From contig NZ_JACCFW010000001.1 of NCBI RefSeq assembly GCF_013410455.1, positions 3,178,929-3,242,928 of the forward strand: DNA of 64,000 nt. Reading direction: 5' to 3'. Positions 53,130 through 62,068 of the stretch are shown here, piece by piece. Within the stretch, counting starts at the first letter, position 1, and each line of letters begins with the position of its first letter. The notes below the pieces were generated by a model that was given only the letters and a program-made list of their open reading frames with translations, ran no database searches and had not been told where the DNA came from. The position numbers and the translations under genes are program-made. The stretch is from Allobranchiibius huperziae. GTDB taxonomy: Bacteria > Actinomycetota > Actinomycetes > Actinomycetales > Dermatophilaceae.

Positions 53130-54100
53130 CCGCCACCCTGACCTCGACGAAGGCCGAGCAGCCCGTGGGGCGCCGGCGCTGGGCGGCGCCGGTCGCCAAG
53201 TACGCCGTCTACGCCGGCATCGTCGTCCTCATCGCCGTCAACGCCGTGATGAGCTCCTCCTTCCTCAGCCTGGACAACCTGCGCGTGCAGCTCTACCAGG
53301 CCGTCCCGGTGCTGATCGTCGCGCTCGGCATGGCGCTGGTGATCGGCACCGAGGGCATCGACCTGTCGGTGGGAGGCGTCATCGCCCTCACATCCGCGGT
53401 GCTGCCGCTCTACCTCGGGTACGGCGTCTGGGTCTCGATCGCCCTGGCGATCCTGGCCGGCGGCGTCTGCGGCGCGATCTCGGGAAGTCTGGTCGCCTTC
53501 GCCCGCGTGCAACCGATCGTCGCCACGCTGTCGTTGATGATCGGGCTACGCGGGCTCGCAGTGATCATGAACGGCGCCACGGCCAAACCCCTCAACGACC
53601 CCACCCTGCTCAACCTCGGCCTCACCGGATGGCTGGGGCTGCCGCAGATGGCGTACATCGGCGCCGGGCTCGTGGCGATCATCGCCTTCGTGGTCCGACG
53701 CACGACGCTGGGCCGCAACCTGGTGGCCGTCGGCGACAACGCGTCGGCAAGCTTCCTCGCCGGGCTGCCCGTGCGTCGCATCCTGCTGTCGGTCTACGTG
53801 ATGTCGGGCATGCTCGCCGCCGTCGCCGGTGTCCTGATCGCGGGGCACGGGGCCTACGCCGACCCGGCCAACTATGGGCTCAACTACGAGCTGCTCGCGA
53901 TCACCGCGGTCGTCGTCGGCGGAACTCCGTTGAGCGGCGGTCAGATCAGGGTGATCGGCACGGTCGCCGGCACGATCTTCATGCAGCTCGTCTCCGCGAC
54001 GCTGATCCAGAACAACGTCAAGAACTCCTACGAGCAGATGATCGAGGCCGTCATCATCTGCATCGCCGTCTTCATCGCCCGGGAGAGTGCGAACCGATGA
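53126..54100 (+). CDS. Sugar ABC transporter permease 1 (YtfT-like)
   Basis: 324 residues, about eight to nine hydrophobic segments, RbsC-type permease: EGIDLSVGGVIALTSAVLPL and NLVAVGDNASASFLAGLPVRRILLSVYVMSG, VVGGTPLSGGQIRVIGTVAGT. Stop overlaps the next ATG (54097-54100). Two different permeases with a single fused ATPase is the arrangement of the galactofuranose importer. Confidence 0.9.
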   Translation: MTATLTSTKAEQPVGRRRWAAPVAKYAVYAGIVVLIAVNAVMSSSFLSLDNLRVQLYQAVPVLIVALGMALVIGTEGIDLSVGGVIALTSAVLPLYLGYGVWVSIALAILAGGVCGAISGSLVAFARVQPIVATLSLMIGLRGLAVIMNGATAKPLNDPTLLNLGLTGWLGLPQMAYIGAGLVAIIAFVVRRTTLGRNLVAVGDNASASFLAGLPVRRILLSVYVMSGMLAAVAGVLIAGHGAYADPANYGLNYELLAITAVVVGGTPLSGGQIRVIGTVAGTIFMQLVSATLIQNNVKNSYEQMIEAVIICIAVFIARESANR

Positions 54101-55101
54101 GCAGCCAGATGACCGCGCCCGCCGAGGATATGGCCGGTGGCGGGGTGACGGAGACCCCGCGCGAGCGGGTGTTCGCGCTGCTGCAGCGCCAGGGCGGCCC
54201 GGTCGTCCTGGTGCTCGTGGTGCTGCTGGCCTGCATCTTCTCCTCGGGCTTCGCCTCGAGCGGCAACTTCTCGACCATCCTGGTCGGCAACGCGTACGTC
54301 TCCCTGCTGGCACTCGCCGAGACCTTCGTCATCATCTCCGGCGGCATCGACCTGTCCGTCGGATCGATGTTCGCGCTCGGCGGGGTGCTCGCGGCCTGGG
54401 GGATGAACCACGGCGGCAGCGGCGTGGCGGTGCTCCTGCCGATCGTGGTCGGCCTGGTCATCGGCGTCATCCAGGGGTCGCTCATCGCGTACGCGCGGCT
54501 CGCGCCCTTCATCGTCACCCTGGCCGGACTGCTCTTCGCCCGCGGCCTGCTGCAGGCCATCAGCAACGAGGGGTCGACGACCTACCTGGTGCCCGGTCAC
54601 TCCGTCTTCGCCTTCCTGGGCGACGGCACGTGGCGGCCGATCCTGACCGCTGTCGCCTTCTTCGCGATCGCCGCGGTGGTACTGGTGCGCACTCGTTTCG
54701 GGCAGGCGCTCTTCGCCATCGGCGGCAGCGAGAACGCGGCGCTGCTGATGGGCGTGCGGGTGCGCCGCACGAAGGTGCTCGTCTACATGCTGTCCGGGAC
54801 GCTCGCCGCGGTCGCCGGGATGCTCAACGCCTCGCGGCTGCAGTCCGGGGTGACGAACATCGGGGTCGGTTACGAGCTCACCGCGATCGCCGCGGTGGTG
54901 ATCGGCGGCACGATCCTGACCGGCGGTTCGGGATCCATGTACGGCACCGCGGCGGGTGTTCTGCTGCTCGCGGTCATCCAGAACCTCATCGGCGTGCACC
55001 TGTCCCAGTACGGTTCGTCGGCCTCGGACCTGGTCAACGGCGCGTTCCTGGCCGTGGTCGTGGTGCTGCAGTCGTTCCTGGCCCGGCGTCGGGCTTTGTA
55101 G
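54097..55101 (+). CDS. Sugar ABC transporter permease 2 (YjfF-like)
   Basis: 334 residues from ATG 54097. RbsC-type motifs GGIDLSVGSMFALGGVLAAW, FAIGGSENAALLMGVRVRRTKVLVYMLSG and VIGGTILTGGSGSMYGTAAG. Pairs with permease 1 as a heterodimer. The operon ends here; no sugar-modifying enzyme follows, so the substrate must be inferred from the binding protein. Confidence 0.9.
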   Translation: MSSQMTAPAEDMAGGGVTETPRERVFALLQRQGGPVVLVLVVLLACIFSSGFASSGNFSTILVGNAYVSLLALAETFVIISGGIDLSVGSMFALGGVLAAWGMNHGGSGVAVLLPIVVGLVIGVIQGSLIAYARLAPFIVTLAGLLFARGLLQAISNEGSTTYLVPGHSVFAFLGDGTWRPILTAVAFFAIAAVVLVRTRFGQALFAIGGSENAALLMGVRVRRTKVLVYMLSGTLAAVAGMLNASRLQSGVTNIGVGYELTAIAAVVIGGTILTGGSGSMYGTAAGVLLLAVIQNLIGVHLSQYGSSASDLVNGAFLAVVVVLQSFLARRRAL

Positions 55102-55117
55102 GGGACTCCGCGACCGG

Positions 55118-56416
55118 TCAGCCGCCCACCGGCATCGGCGCGGCCGCTTCCCGCACGACCCGGTAGCGCACGAACGCCGGCACCAGCAGCGCCGCGGCGA
55201 TCACGAGGATCACCACCAGCACCCCACCTCCCGCGGCGGCAGCCGACGTGCCGACGAGGGCCGCGGCCCCGCCGTGCGCGACGTCGGCCAACCGCGGTCC
55301 ACCCGCGACGACGACGGTGAAGACTCCCTGCAGCCGCCCGCGCACATCGTCGCTGGCTGCGCTCTGCAGCATCGTCGAGCGGAACGCCGCGGACGCCATG
55401 TCGGCGGCGCCGGACACGGCGAGCGCCACGAGCGCGACGATCAACAGCACCCCGGCGTGGCTGCCGTGCGCGAAGCCGACGGCCACCCCGAAGACCACGA
55501 TCCCGAGGCCCCAGACCACGATCGCGACGATGACGGCGTAGCCCTGGCGCTCGGTGCGCGAGACCCACCCGGAGAAGACACCGCCGAGGACGGCGCCCGC
55601 GGGGATGGCCGCGAACAGCAGCGCGAAGACCAGCCCACCCTCGGCCGGACCGCCGAACGACTCGTGGGCGATCTGCGGGAAGAGCGCGCGCGGCATACCG
55701 AAGAGCATCGCGATGATGTCCACGAGGAAGGACATGAGCAGCACCTTGTGGTTGCGCAGGTAGGCGAATCCGTCGAGGACCGAACGCAGTCCGGCCTTGG
55801 GCGCGTTGCCGTCCGGCGGGAGCGGGGGCAGCGCGATGACGGCCCACAGGGTGGCGACCAGGGACAGGGTGTCGAGCAGGTAGAGCCAGGAGAAGCCGAA
55901 GACCGGCAGCAGCGCACCACCGACGAGGGGACCGGCGATCGCGCCGAACTGCATCACCGTCATGTTCAGCGAGTTGGCCGCCGGGAGCTCCTCCTCGGGC
56001 AGGATGCGCGGGAGCACGGCCGATCGCGTCGGCTGGTTCACCGCGAAGAACGACTGCTGCACCGAGAAAAGCACGAGCAGCACCCACACGTTGTGCAGGC
56101 CCATCAGCGCCTGCACCCAGAAGAGGCCGCTGCTCAGGATCAGGCCGACCGTGGTGATGCGCAGCAGTGTCCGCCGGTCCATCACGTCGGCGAGCGAGCC
56201 GCCGTACAGTCCGAACACCACCAGTGGGACGAGCCCGAAGACCCCGGTCAGACCGACGTACGCCGAGCTGCGGGTCAGCTCGTAGATCTGCGCGGGGACC
56301 GCGACGACCGTCAACTGGGCGCCGATCAGCGTGACGATGCCCGCGGTCCAGAGCCGACGGAACTCCGGTGTGCGCAGTGGCCTCGTGTCGGCCATCAGGG
56401 CGCGCATGTTCGCCAC
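55118..56416 (-). CDS. MFS exporter (EntS-like)
   Basis: 432 residues from GTG 56416, which has GAGGAGGG 4-5 nt upstream; the longer frame start lacks one. About 12 hydrophobic segments. YGGSLADVMDRRTLLRIT is the loop 2-3 motif, and NQPTRSAVLPRILPEEELPAANSLN is typical of EntS-type exporters and related actinobacterial MFS proteins. Substrate unknown; no siderophore genes nearby. Convergent with the ABC operon (16-bp gap). Confidence 0.82.
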   Translation of the reverse strand: MANMRALMADTRPLRTPEFRRLWTAGIVTLIGAQLTVVAVPAQIYELTRSSAYVGLTGVFGLVPLVVFGLYGGSLADVMDRRTLLRITTVGLILSSGLFWVQALMGLHNVWVLLVLFSVQQSFFAVNQPTRSAVLPRILPEEELPAANSLNMTVMQFGAIAGPLVGGALLPVFGFSWLYLLDTLSLVATLWAVIALPPLPPDGNAPKAGLRSVLDGFAYLRNHKVLLMSFLVDIIAMLFGMPRALFPQIAHESFGGPAEGGLVFALLFAAIPAGAVLGGVFSGWVSRTERQGYAVIVAIVVWGLGIVVFGVAVGFAHGSHAGVLLIVALVALAVSGAADMASAAFRSTMLQSAASDDVRGRLQGVFTVVVAGGPRLADVAHGGAAALVGTSAAAAGGGVLVVILVIAAALLVPAFVRYRVVREAAAPMPVGG

Positions 56417-56509
56417 GGACCCTCCTCGTCTCTCTTCTGCCATAGCCAATCTATGTGGCCGGTCCGGCGAAGGCTCATCGTGTCCACCGTGGGCCTAGAT
56501 TGACCTCTC

Positions 56510-57166
56510 GTGATTGATCCCCGTCGTACGCCCGAGCGCTCGATGCGCCGATGGCCGATCTCGGTCGCCGTGGCTCTGGCGCTCGCCCTGCAGCTCTTCC
56601 TGCCCCGGCAGGCGTCGATCGGTCCGGCCTGGCTGATGCCGGTGGCGCAGGCGCTGCTGCTCCTGCCGCTCGTGCTGTCCGATCCGGTGCGGCTGCGGCA
56701 GGAGGACACCACGTGGCGGCGGGCCTCGCTGTGTTCCGCGCTCGGCGTCCTGGTCGTCAACGCGCTCGACCTCGCGCATCTGATCATCGCGATCGCGACG
56801 GGCGGCAAGGTGTCCGCCCGCGAGATGATCGTCGCTGCGGTCGTCATCGAGGTCACGAACATCGTTGCGAACACAGCGATCTTCTGGGAAATCGACCGCG
56901 GCGGGCCGTTCGCCCGCAACCCCGAGCACCCGCACCCGCCCGAGCACCCGGATCTGCTCTTCCCCCAGATGTCCGATGTGAACGACACGTCGTTCCTCAC
57001 CTGCTTCACCGACTACCTCTTCACCGCGTTCACGCTCGCCACGGCGTTCAGCCCGACCGACACGATGCCCGTCAGCCCGCGCAGCAAGATGCTCTTCATG
57101 CTGGGCGGGACGGTGTCGGTGCTGTCCGTCACCCTGGTCGCGGCCCGCGCGGTCAACCTCTTCTGA
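56510..57166 (+). CDS. DUF1345-like integral membrane protein
   Basis: 218 residues from GTG 56510 with about five hydrophobic segments (two N-terminal, one at VSAREMIVAAVVIEVTNIVANTAIFWEI, two C-terminal). Conserved-looking DLLFPQM...FLTCFTDYLFTAFTLATAFSPTDTMP segment marks a DUF1345-type protein. Function unknown. Confidence 0.65.
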   Translation: MIDPRRTPERSMRRWPISVAVALALALQLFLPRQASIGPAWLMPVAQALLLLPLVLSDPVRLRQEDTTWRRASLCSALGVLVVNALDLAHLIIAIATGGKVSAREMIVAAVVIEVTNIVANTAIFWEIDRGGPFARNPEHPHPPEHPDLLFPQMSDVNDTSFLTCFTDYLFTAFTLATAFSPTDTMPVSPRSKMLFMLGGTVSVLSVTLVAARAVNLF

Positions 57167-57255
57167 CCCGCGGCATCCCAACCGCTCGAGCGTCCCGTAC
57201 GTCGTATCGGACAGAACCGCGGCGGGGAGCCGCGGGCTGTCACAGGGGGTAGAAC

Positions 57256-57792
57256 ATGTCCACTTCACGTCGCTTCGCACTGTCAGCCGCTGCGGGGATC
57301 GTCGCCGCGAGCGGGGTGATCGCCGCGGCGTCCGCCGGTATGGCGGCCACGCCGAGCCTCGCGTCCACCTCCGCCGCCGGCGGATCGCACCTGAGCGTCA
57401 CCCCGCACATCCACATCTCCGGAACGACGCTGACGATCGACGCGACATTGAAGGGACAGGTGCACTCGCCGAGTGCGGACTACGCCATGGCGGACCTCGG
57501 CGGCTACAACGTCGTGATCGACGGGAAGTCCGTGGGCGGCGCCGACCCCGGCGACCTGCAATGCCACGGCTCGGATCCGCTGGTGCCCGTGTCTTTCACT
57601 ACGCACCCCATCTCAGTAGCGGTCAGCCGGGGCACGCACGTCGTCACGGTGAGCGAGACCTTCTGCGGCGGGGACAGCACCTTCCACACGGCGGTCGCCA
57701 CTCGTTCGGTGGGCGTGCGCGAGAGCAGCCCGCCCTCCGCGCAGCCGCCCACGCCGTCCCCGGTCACCGCCCGCGTCGTCGTCACCGGCTGA
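57256..57792 (+). CDS. Secreted hypothetical protein
   Basis: 178 residues with an N-terminal signal peptide (about residues 1-31, ending GMAA). Mature part is Ser/Thr/Gly-rich and beta-like, with Cys in DLQCHGSD and TFCGGDST that could form a disulfide; the C-terminal 20 residues are Pro/Ser-rich. GGGGGT lies upstream of the ATG. Family not recognised. Confidence 0.6.
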   Translation: MSTSRRFALSAAAGIVAASGVIAAASAGMAATPSLASTSAAGGSHLSVTPHIHISGTTLTIDATLKGQVHSPSADYAMADLGGYNVVIDGKSVGGADPGDLQCHGSDPLVPVSFTTHPISVAVSRGTHVVTVSETFCGGDSTFHTAVATRSVGVRESSPPSAQPPTPSPVTARVVVTG

Positions 57793-57821
57793 CACCGTTC
57801 CTCCTCATCGGGGGGTGGGGA

Positions 57822-57864
57822 AAACGACGAGGGGTGGGGCCGTTGCCCCACCCCTCGCTCGTTT
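57822..57864. terminator. Intrinsic terminator with T run, convergent with copA
   Basis: CGAGGGGTGGGGC (57828-57840) and GCCCCACCCCTCG (57845-57857) form a 13-bp stem with a 4-nt loop, extended by AAACGA/TCGTTT with one bulge. TTT follows on the plus strand and AAA on the other. Between the secreted-protein gene and copA. Confidence 0.85.
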
Positions 57865-57893
57865 CTCCACCTCTCGACGGAAGGAACGACGCG

Positions 57894-60161
57894 TCAGCGC
57901 AGGGTGCGGAAACGCCGCAACCGCAACGAGTTCAGCACCACGACGATCGAGGAGAGGGCCATCGCGAGCCCCGCCACCATCGGCCCGAGCCGGCCGCTCA
58001 CGGCCAGTGGGATCGCCGCCACGTTGTAGGCGAACGCCCACACCAGGTTCTGCTTGATCACCCGAAGGGTGCTGCGGGACAACCGGATCGCGTCGGCGAC
58101 CGCGAGAGGGTCGCTGGATGCCACAGTGATGTCGCCGGCCTCGATCGCCGCGTCTGTGCCACCGCCCATCGCGATGCCCAGGTCGGCCTGCGCGAGCGCC
58201 GGTGCATCGTTGACCCCGTCGCCCACCATCGCGACCGCGTGCCCCTGCTCCTGCAGCTCGCGCACGGCCGTCACCTTGTCCTCCGGCAGGACACCGGCAA
58301 TGACCTGCTCGATCCCCACCTCCGCCGCGACCCGGGCGGCCGCCCCGGCGTTGTCGCCGGTCAGCAGCACCGGGTGCAGACCGAGCGAGCGCAGCCGACG
58401 TACGGCGTCCGCGGACGTCGGGCGCACCGTGTCGGCGACCGCGATGACACCGCGCGCAGACCCCTCCCAGGCCACCAGCACCGCTGTGGCACCGTCGTTC
58501 TCGAGGCGACGGAGCTCGTCCACCAGCTGGTGCGGGACGGCGACCGACTGCTGCTCCAGCAGGGCGGGGCGGCCGACGAGGACGGTCGTGCCGTCGACCA
58601 TTCCGGTCACTCCGAGCCCGCTGACGTCCTTGATGCAGTGGGCGTCGACGCGCCCGGACGCCGCCGCGCTGATCGCGCGGGCGACGGGATGGGTGAAGGA
58701 GTGCTCGACCGACCCCGCGCGGCTCAGCAGCTCATCGCGGTCCACGCCGTCGGCCGCGACCACGTCGCGCACCGTCATGACACCCGTGGTGAGGGTGCCG
58801 GTCTTGTCCAGGAGCACCGTGTCCAGGGTGCGGGAGGTCTCGAGCACCTCGGGGCCCTTGATCAGCAGCCCGGCGCGGGCGCCCCGGCCGGTGCCCACGA
58901 GCAGCGCCATCGGGGTCGCGAGTCCGAGCGCGCACGGGCATGCCACCACCAGCACCGAGACGGCCGCCGTGAAGGCCGCGGTGACGGAGCCGCCGAACGC
59001 CAGCCAGCCGATCAGGGTGGCGAGCGCAATGAGCAGGACGACGGGGACGAAGACGCCCGCGACGCGGTCAGCGAGCCGCTGCACAGCGGCCTTGCCGGAT
59101 TGGGCGTCCTCGACGAGCTGCGCCATCTGCGCCAAGGCTGTGTCGCTACCGACCCGGGTGGCGCGGACCACCAGCCGACCTTCGACGGCAAGCGTCCCAC
59201 CGGCGACGTGATCGCCCTCGCCGACCTCCACCGGCAGTGACTCCCCCGTCATCGCCGAGGTGTCGACCGCCGAACGACCCTCGGTGACAACGCCGTCCGT
59301 GGCGATCTTGTCGCCGGGGCGCACGACGAACGCGTCGCCGACAGCGAGCTCCCCGATCGGCACACGACGCTCGCCACCCGACCGCAGCACCGCCACGTCG
59401 CGCGCGCCGAGGTCGAGCAGGGCGCGCAGGGCGGCACCGGCGGCACGCTTGGACCGGGCCTCGATGTAGCGACCGGTGAGCAGGAACGCAGTGACCCCTG
59501 CAGCGGCCTCCAGGTAGATCGAGTTCGCCCCGCTCGACGCGGACACGGTGAGCTCGAAGCCGTGGCGCATGCCGGGCATCCCGGCGTCGCCGACGAAGAG
59601 CGCGTAGAGCGACCACCCGAACGCCGCGAGAGTGCCGAGCGAGACGAGGGTGTCCATCGTGGCCACGCGGTGGCGGGCGTTGGCCCAGGCCGCGACGTGG
59701 AAGGGTCGCCCACCCCAGACCACGACGGGCGCGGCCAGGACCAGGGAGAGCCACTGCCAGTTGCGGAACTGCGCGGCCGGGATCATCGCGAGCACGATGA
59801 CCGGCACCGTGAGGACCCAGCTGACGAGCAGCCGTTGGCGCAGGGATGCCACGTGGTCCGGCACATCGGGCGTGGTCGGTGCGTCCGGCGCGTCCGTGGC
59901 CGCCGGCAGCTGCGCCTCGTACCCGGCGTCCTGGACCGCGCGCACCAGCTCAGCACCCGTGACGGCCGGGTCGTGCTGCACCCGTGCCTTCTCGGTGGCG
60001 TAGTTGACCTGGGCGTCCACGCCGTCGAGCGAGTTGAGGCTCTTCTCGATGTGCATGGCGCACGAGGCGCAGGTCATCCCGGTGATGACGAGCTCGGTCT
60101 CGGCGAGCGCGGTCGCAGCCTGGCGGGTCGTCAGAGTCACCGGCGTGGTGGTCGTGGGCAT
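57894..60161 (-). CDS. copA: Copper-exporting P1B-type ATPase
   Basis: 755 residues from ATG 60161, after AGGAGG. One N-terminal heavy-metal domain with MTCASC (Cys31, Cys34), then eight membrane segments with the CPC metal site (VVACPCALGLATP), TGES actuator motif, DKTGT phosphorylation site, HP locus in HSFTHPVARA and GDGVNDAPAL. Pumps Cu(I) out of the cytosol. Promoter carries a CsoR-type operator (60187-60203). Confidence 0.93.
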   Translation of the reverse strand: MPTTTTPVTLTTRQAATALAETELVITGMTCASCAMHIEKSLNSLDGVDAQVNYATEKARVQHDPAVTGAELVRAVQDAGYEAQLPAATDAPDAPTTPDVPDHVASLRQRLLVSWVLTVPVIVLAMIPAAQFRNWQWLSLVLAAPVVVWGGRPFHVAAWANARHRVATMDTLVSLGTLAAFGWSLYALFVGDAGMPGMRHGFELTVSASSGANSIYLEAAAGVTAFLLTGRYIEARSKRAAGAALRALLDLGARDVAVLRSGGERRVPIGELAVGDAFVVRPGDKIATDGVVTEGRSAVDTSAMTGESLPVEVGEGDHVAGGTLAVEGRLVVRATRVGSDTALAQMAQLVEDAQSGKAAVQRLADRVAGVFVPVVLLIALATLIGWLAFGGSVTAAFTAAVSVLVVACPCALGLATPMALLVGTGRGARAGLLIKGPEVLETSRTLDTVLLDKTGTLTTGVMTVRDVVAADGVDRDELLSRAGSVEHSFTHPVARAISAAASGRVDAHCIKDVSGLGVTGMVDGTTVLVGRPALLEQQSVAVPHQLVDELRRLENDGATAVLVAWEGSARGVIAVADTVRPTSADAVRRLRSLGLHPVLLTGDNAGAAARVAAEVGIEQVIAGVLPEDKVTAVRELQEQGHAVAMVGDGVNDAPALAQADLGIAMGGGTDAAIEAGDITVASSDPLAVADAIRLSRSTLRVIKQNLVWAFAYNVAAIPLAVSGRLGPMVAGLAMALSSIVVVLNSLRLRRFRTLR

Positions 60162-60186
60162 GGAACCTCCTGGATCATCCTCCACA

Positions 60187-60203
60187 ATACCCCTAGGGGG
60201 TAT
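60187..60203. promoter_or_regulatory. CsoR-type copper operator upstream of copA
   Basis: ATACCCC-TAG-GGGGTAT: perfect 7-bp arms with 3-bp centre, 26 bp before the copA ATG. This matches the pseudo-palindromic core (ATACCC...GGGTAT) bound by CsoR/RicR copper sensors, which release DNA on Cu(I). No csoR gene is in this window. Confidence 0.82.
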
Positions 60204-60306
60204 GGCTGAGGCTATGCGGGGGCCCTTCGCGGCCGTTCGTCGCCCATCTCCGCTCATCCTTGGCGAGCCCTACGCGCGAGTCAGTTCGGGGTGAGACGCT
60301 GATCAC

Positions 60307-61983
60307 ATGAAGAGCACCATGCAGACCACGCCTCTGCTCATCTCCCAACTCCTGCGCTACGGCACCACGGTCCACCGGGACAGCACCGTCTCCACCTGGA
60401 CCGCCGACGGCGCGCGCACCTCGACGTACGCCGAGGTCGGCCAGGATGCCGCGCGCCTCGCGAATGCGTTGCGCGGCATGGGAATCACCGACGACCAGCG
60501 GGTCGGCACGTTCATGTGGAACAACACCGAGCACCTCGTCGCCTACCTCGCGGTGCCGTCGATGGGCGCGGTGCTGCACGCGATCAACATCCGTCTCTTC
60601 CCCGAGCAGCTGATCTACACGGCGGTGCACGGCGGCAGCAAGGTCGTCATCGTCGACGACAGCCTGGCCGAGCCGTTCAGCAAGGTGCTGCCCAAGCTGC
60701 CGGCGATCCGGCACGTGATCATCAACGGCGACGCGGTCAGCGACGAGGTGCGCACCGCCATCGCTCAGACCGAGCACGTCGAGAGCGTGCGCGGCTGGCG
60801 CGAGCTGCTCGATGAGCAGCAGGACACCTTCGACTGGCCGGAGGATCTGGACGAGAACTGCGCGTCGTCGATGTGTTACACCTCCGGCACCACCGGCAAC
60901 CCCAAGGGTGTCGTCTACTCCCACCGCAGCAACTACCTTCACGCGACCGGCGTGGTGTCCGGTCTCGCGATGCGCCAGGCGGAGAACTTCCTGGTCGTCG
61001 TGCCCCTCTTCCACGCGAACGCGTGGGGTTACCCGTACTGCGCGATGGTGTCCGGTGCGTCACTGGTGATGCCCGACAAGTACCTGCAGCCCGAGCCGCT
61101 CGCGCAGATGATGGAGCAGTTGAAGGTCACCACCGGCGCCGGCGTCCCCACCGTGTGGAACGCCCTGCTGCAGTACCTCGATGAGCACGAGGACGCCGAC
61201 GTCTCCAGCTGCCGGATGCTGATGGTCGGCGGATCCGCCGTGCCGCTGTCGCTGATGAGGGCCTTTCAGGAACGCCACGGCATCGAGATCATCCAGGGCT
61301 GGGGCATGACCGAGACCTCGCCCGTCGGAAGCCTGGCGGTCCCGCCGGGGCACGCCGAGGAGGGCTCGGACGAATACTGGCGCTACCGGGCCGCGGCCGG
61401 TCGACTGCTGTGCGGCGTCGAGGCGCGCATCATCGGACCCGACGGCGACGAGAAGCCGTGGGACGGCGAGAGCGTCGGCGAGGTCGAGGTGCGCGGGCCC
61501 TGGGTCACCGGCGCCTACTACTCCAACGGCACCGAGTCCGACCAGCAGTTGGACGACGCGGCCGCCAAGTTCGACGACGGGTGGCTACGCACCGGCGACG
61601 TCGGTCTGCTCACCCACGACGGGTTCCTGGTGTTGACCGACCGCTCCAAGGACGTCATCAAGTCCGGTGGCGAGTGGATCAGCTCGGTCGACCTGGAGAA
61701 CCACCTCATGGGTCACCCGGACGTGGTCGAGGCCTCCGTGGTCGGCGTGCCCGACGACAAGTGGGACGAGCGGCCGCTCGCGGCCGTCGTACTCCGCTCC
61801 GGCGCTTCCCCCTCGGCGGACGAGCTGCGCGAGTTCCTCTCCGACAAGGTCGCCAAGTGGCAGCTGCCCGAGCACTGGACCTTCATCGACGAGGTGCCCA
61901 AGACCAGCGTCGGCAAGTTCGACAAGAAGGTCCTGCGTCAGCGGTACGCCGACGGCGACCTGGAGGTCAGCACCGTCGGCTGA
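60307..61983 (+). CDS. Medium/long-chain acyl-CoA ligase (AMP-forming)
   Basis: 558 residues. P-loop-like YTSGTTGNPKGV, QGWGMTETSPVG, DDGWLRTGDVG, DRSKDVIKSGGEW and the catalytic Lys in PKTSVGKFDKK. Activates a fatty acid to its CoA thioester via acyl-AMP, in fatty-acid degradation or lipid building. ATG 60307, with ATG 60319 as alternative. Divergent from copA; ends before a long hairpin (61995-62040). Confidence 0.9.
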   Translation: MKSTMQTTPLLISQLLRYGTTVHRDSTVSTWTADGARTSTYAEVGQDAARLANALRGMGITDDQRVGTFMWNNTEHLVAYLAVPSMGAVLHAINIRLFPEQLIYTAVHGGSKVVIVDDSLAEPFSKVLPKLPAIRHVIINGDAVSDEVRTAIAQTEHVESVRGWRELLDEQQDTFDWPEDLDENCASSMCYTSGTTGNPKGVVYSHRSNYLHATGVVSGLAMRQAENFLVVVPLFHANAWGYPYCAMVSGASLVMPDKYLQPEPLAQMMEQLKVTTGAGVPTVWNALLQYLDEHEDADVSSCRMLMVGGSAVPLSLMRAFQERHGIEIIQGWGMTETSPVGSLAVPPGHAEEGSDEYWRYRAAAGRLLCGVEARIIGPDGDEKPWDGESVGEVEVRGPWVTGAYYSNGTESDQQLDDAAAKFDDGWLRTGDVGLLTHDGFLVLTDRSKDVIKSGGEWISSVDLENHLMGHPDVVEASVVGVPDDKWDERPLAAVVLRSGASPSADELREFLSDKVAKWQLPEHWTFIDEVPKTSVGKFDKKVLRQRYADGDLEVSTVG

Positions 61984-61994
61984 CCCTCATCGAC

Positions 61995-62040
61995 TTCGCC
62001 ATGCGCGACGGGGCACATCTGCCCCATCGCGCATGGCGAA
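61995..62040. terminator. Long bidirectional hairpin between the acyl-CoA ligase and FtsX-type genes
   Basis: Arms of 21 bp (61995-62015, 62020-62040) with one mismatch and a 4-nt loop. The arms contain TTCGCCATGCGCGA and its complement. The mismatch becomes a G-U pair in the leftward transcript. Placed 12 bp after the ligase stop and 29 bp before the permease stop; no T tract. Confidence 0.78.
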
Positions 62041-62068
62041 ATTCAACGGGTGCGGACAACCGCGTGGC

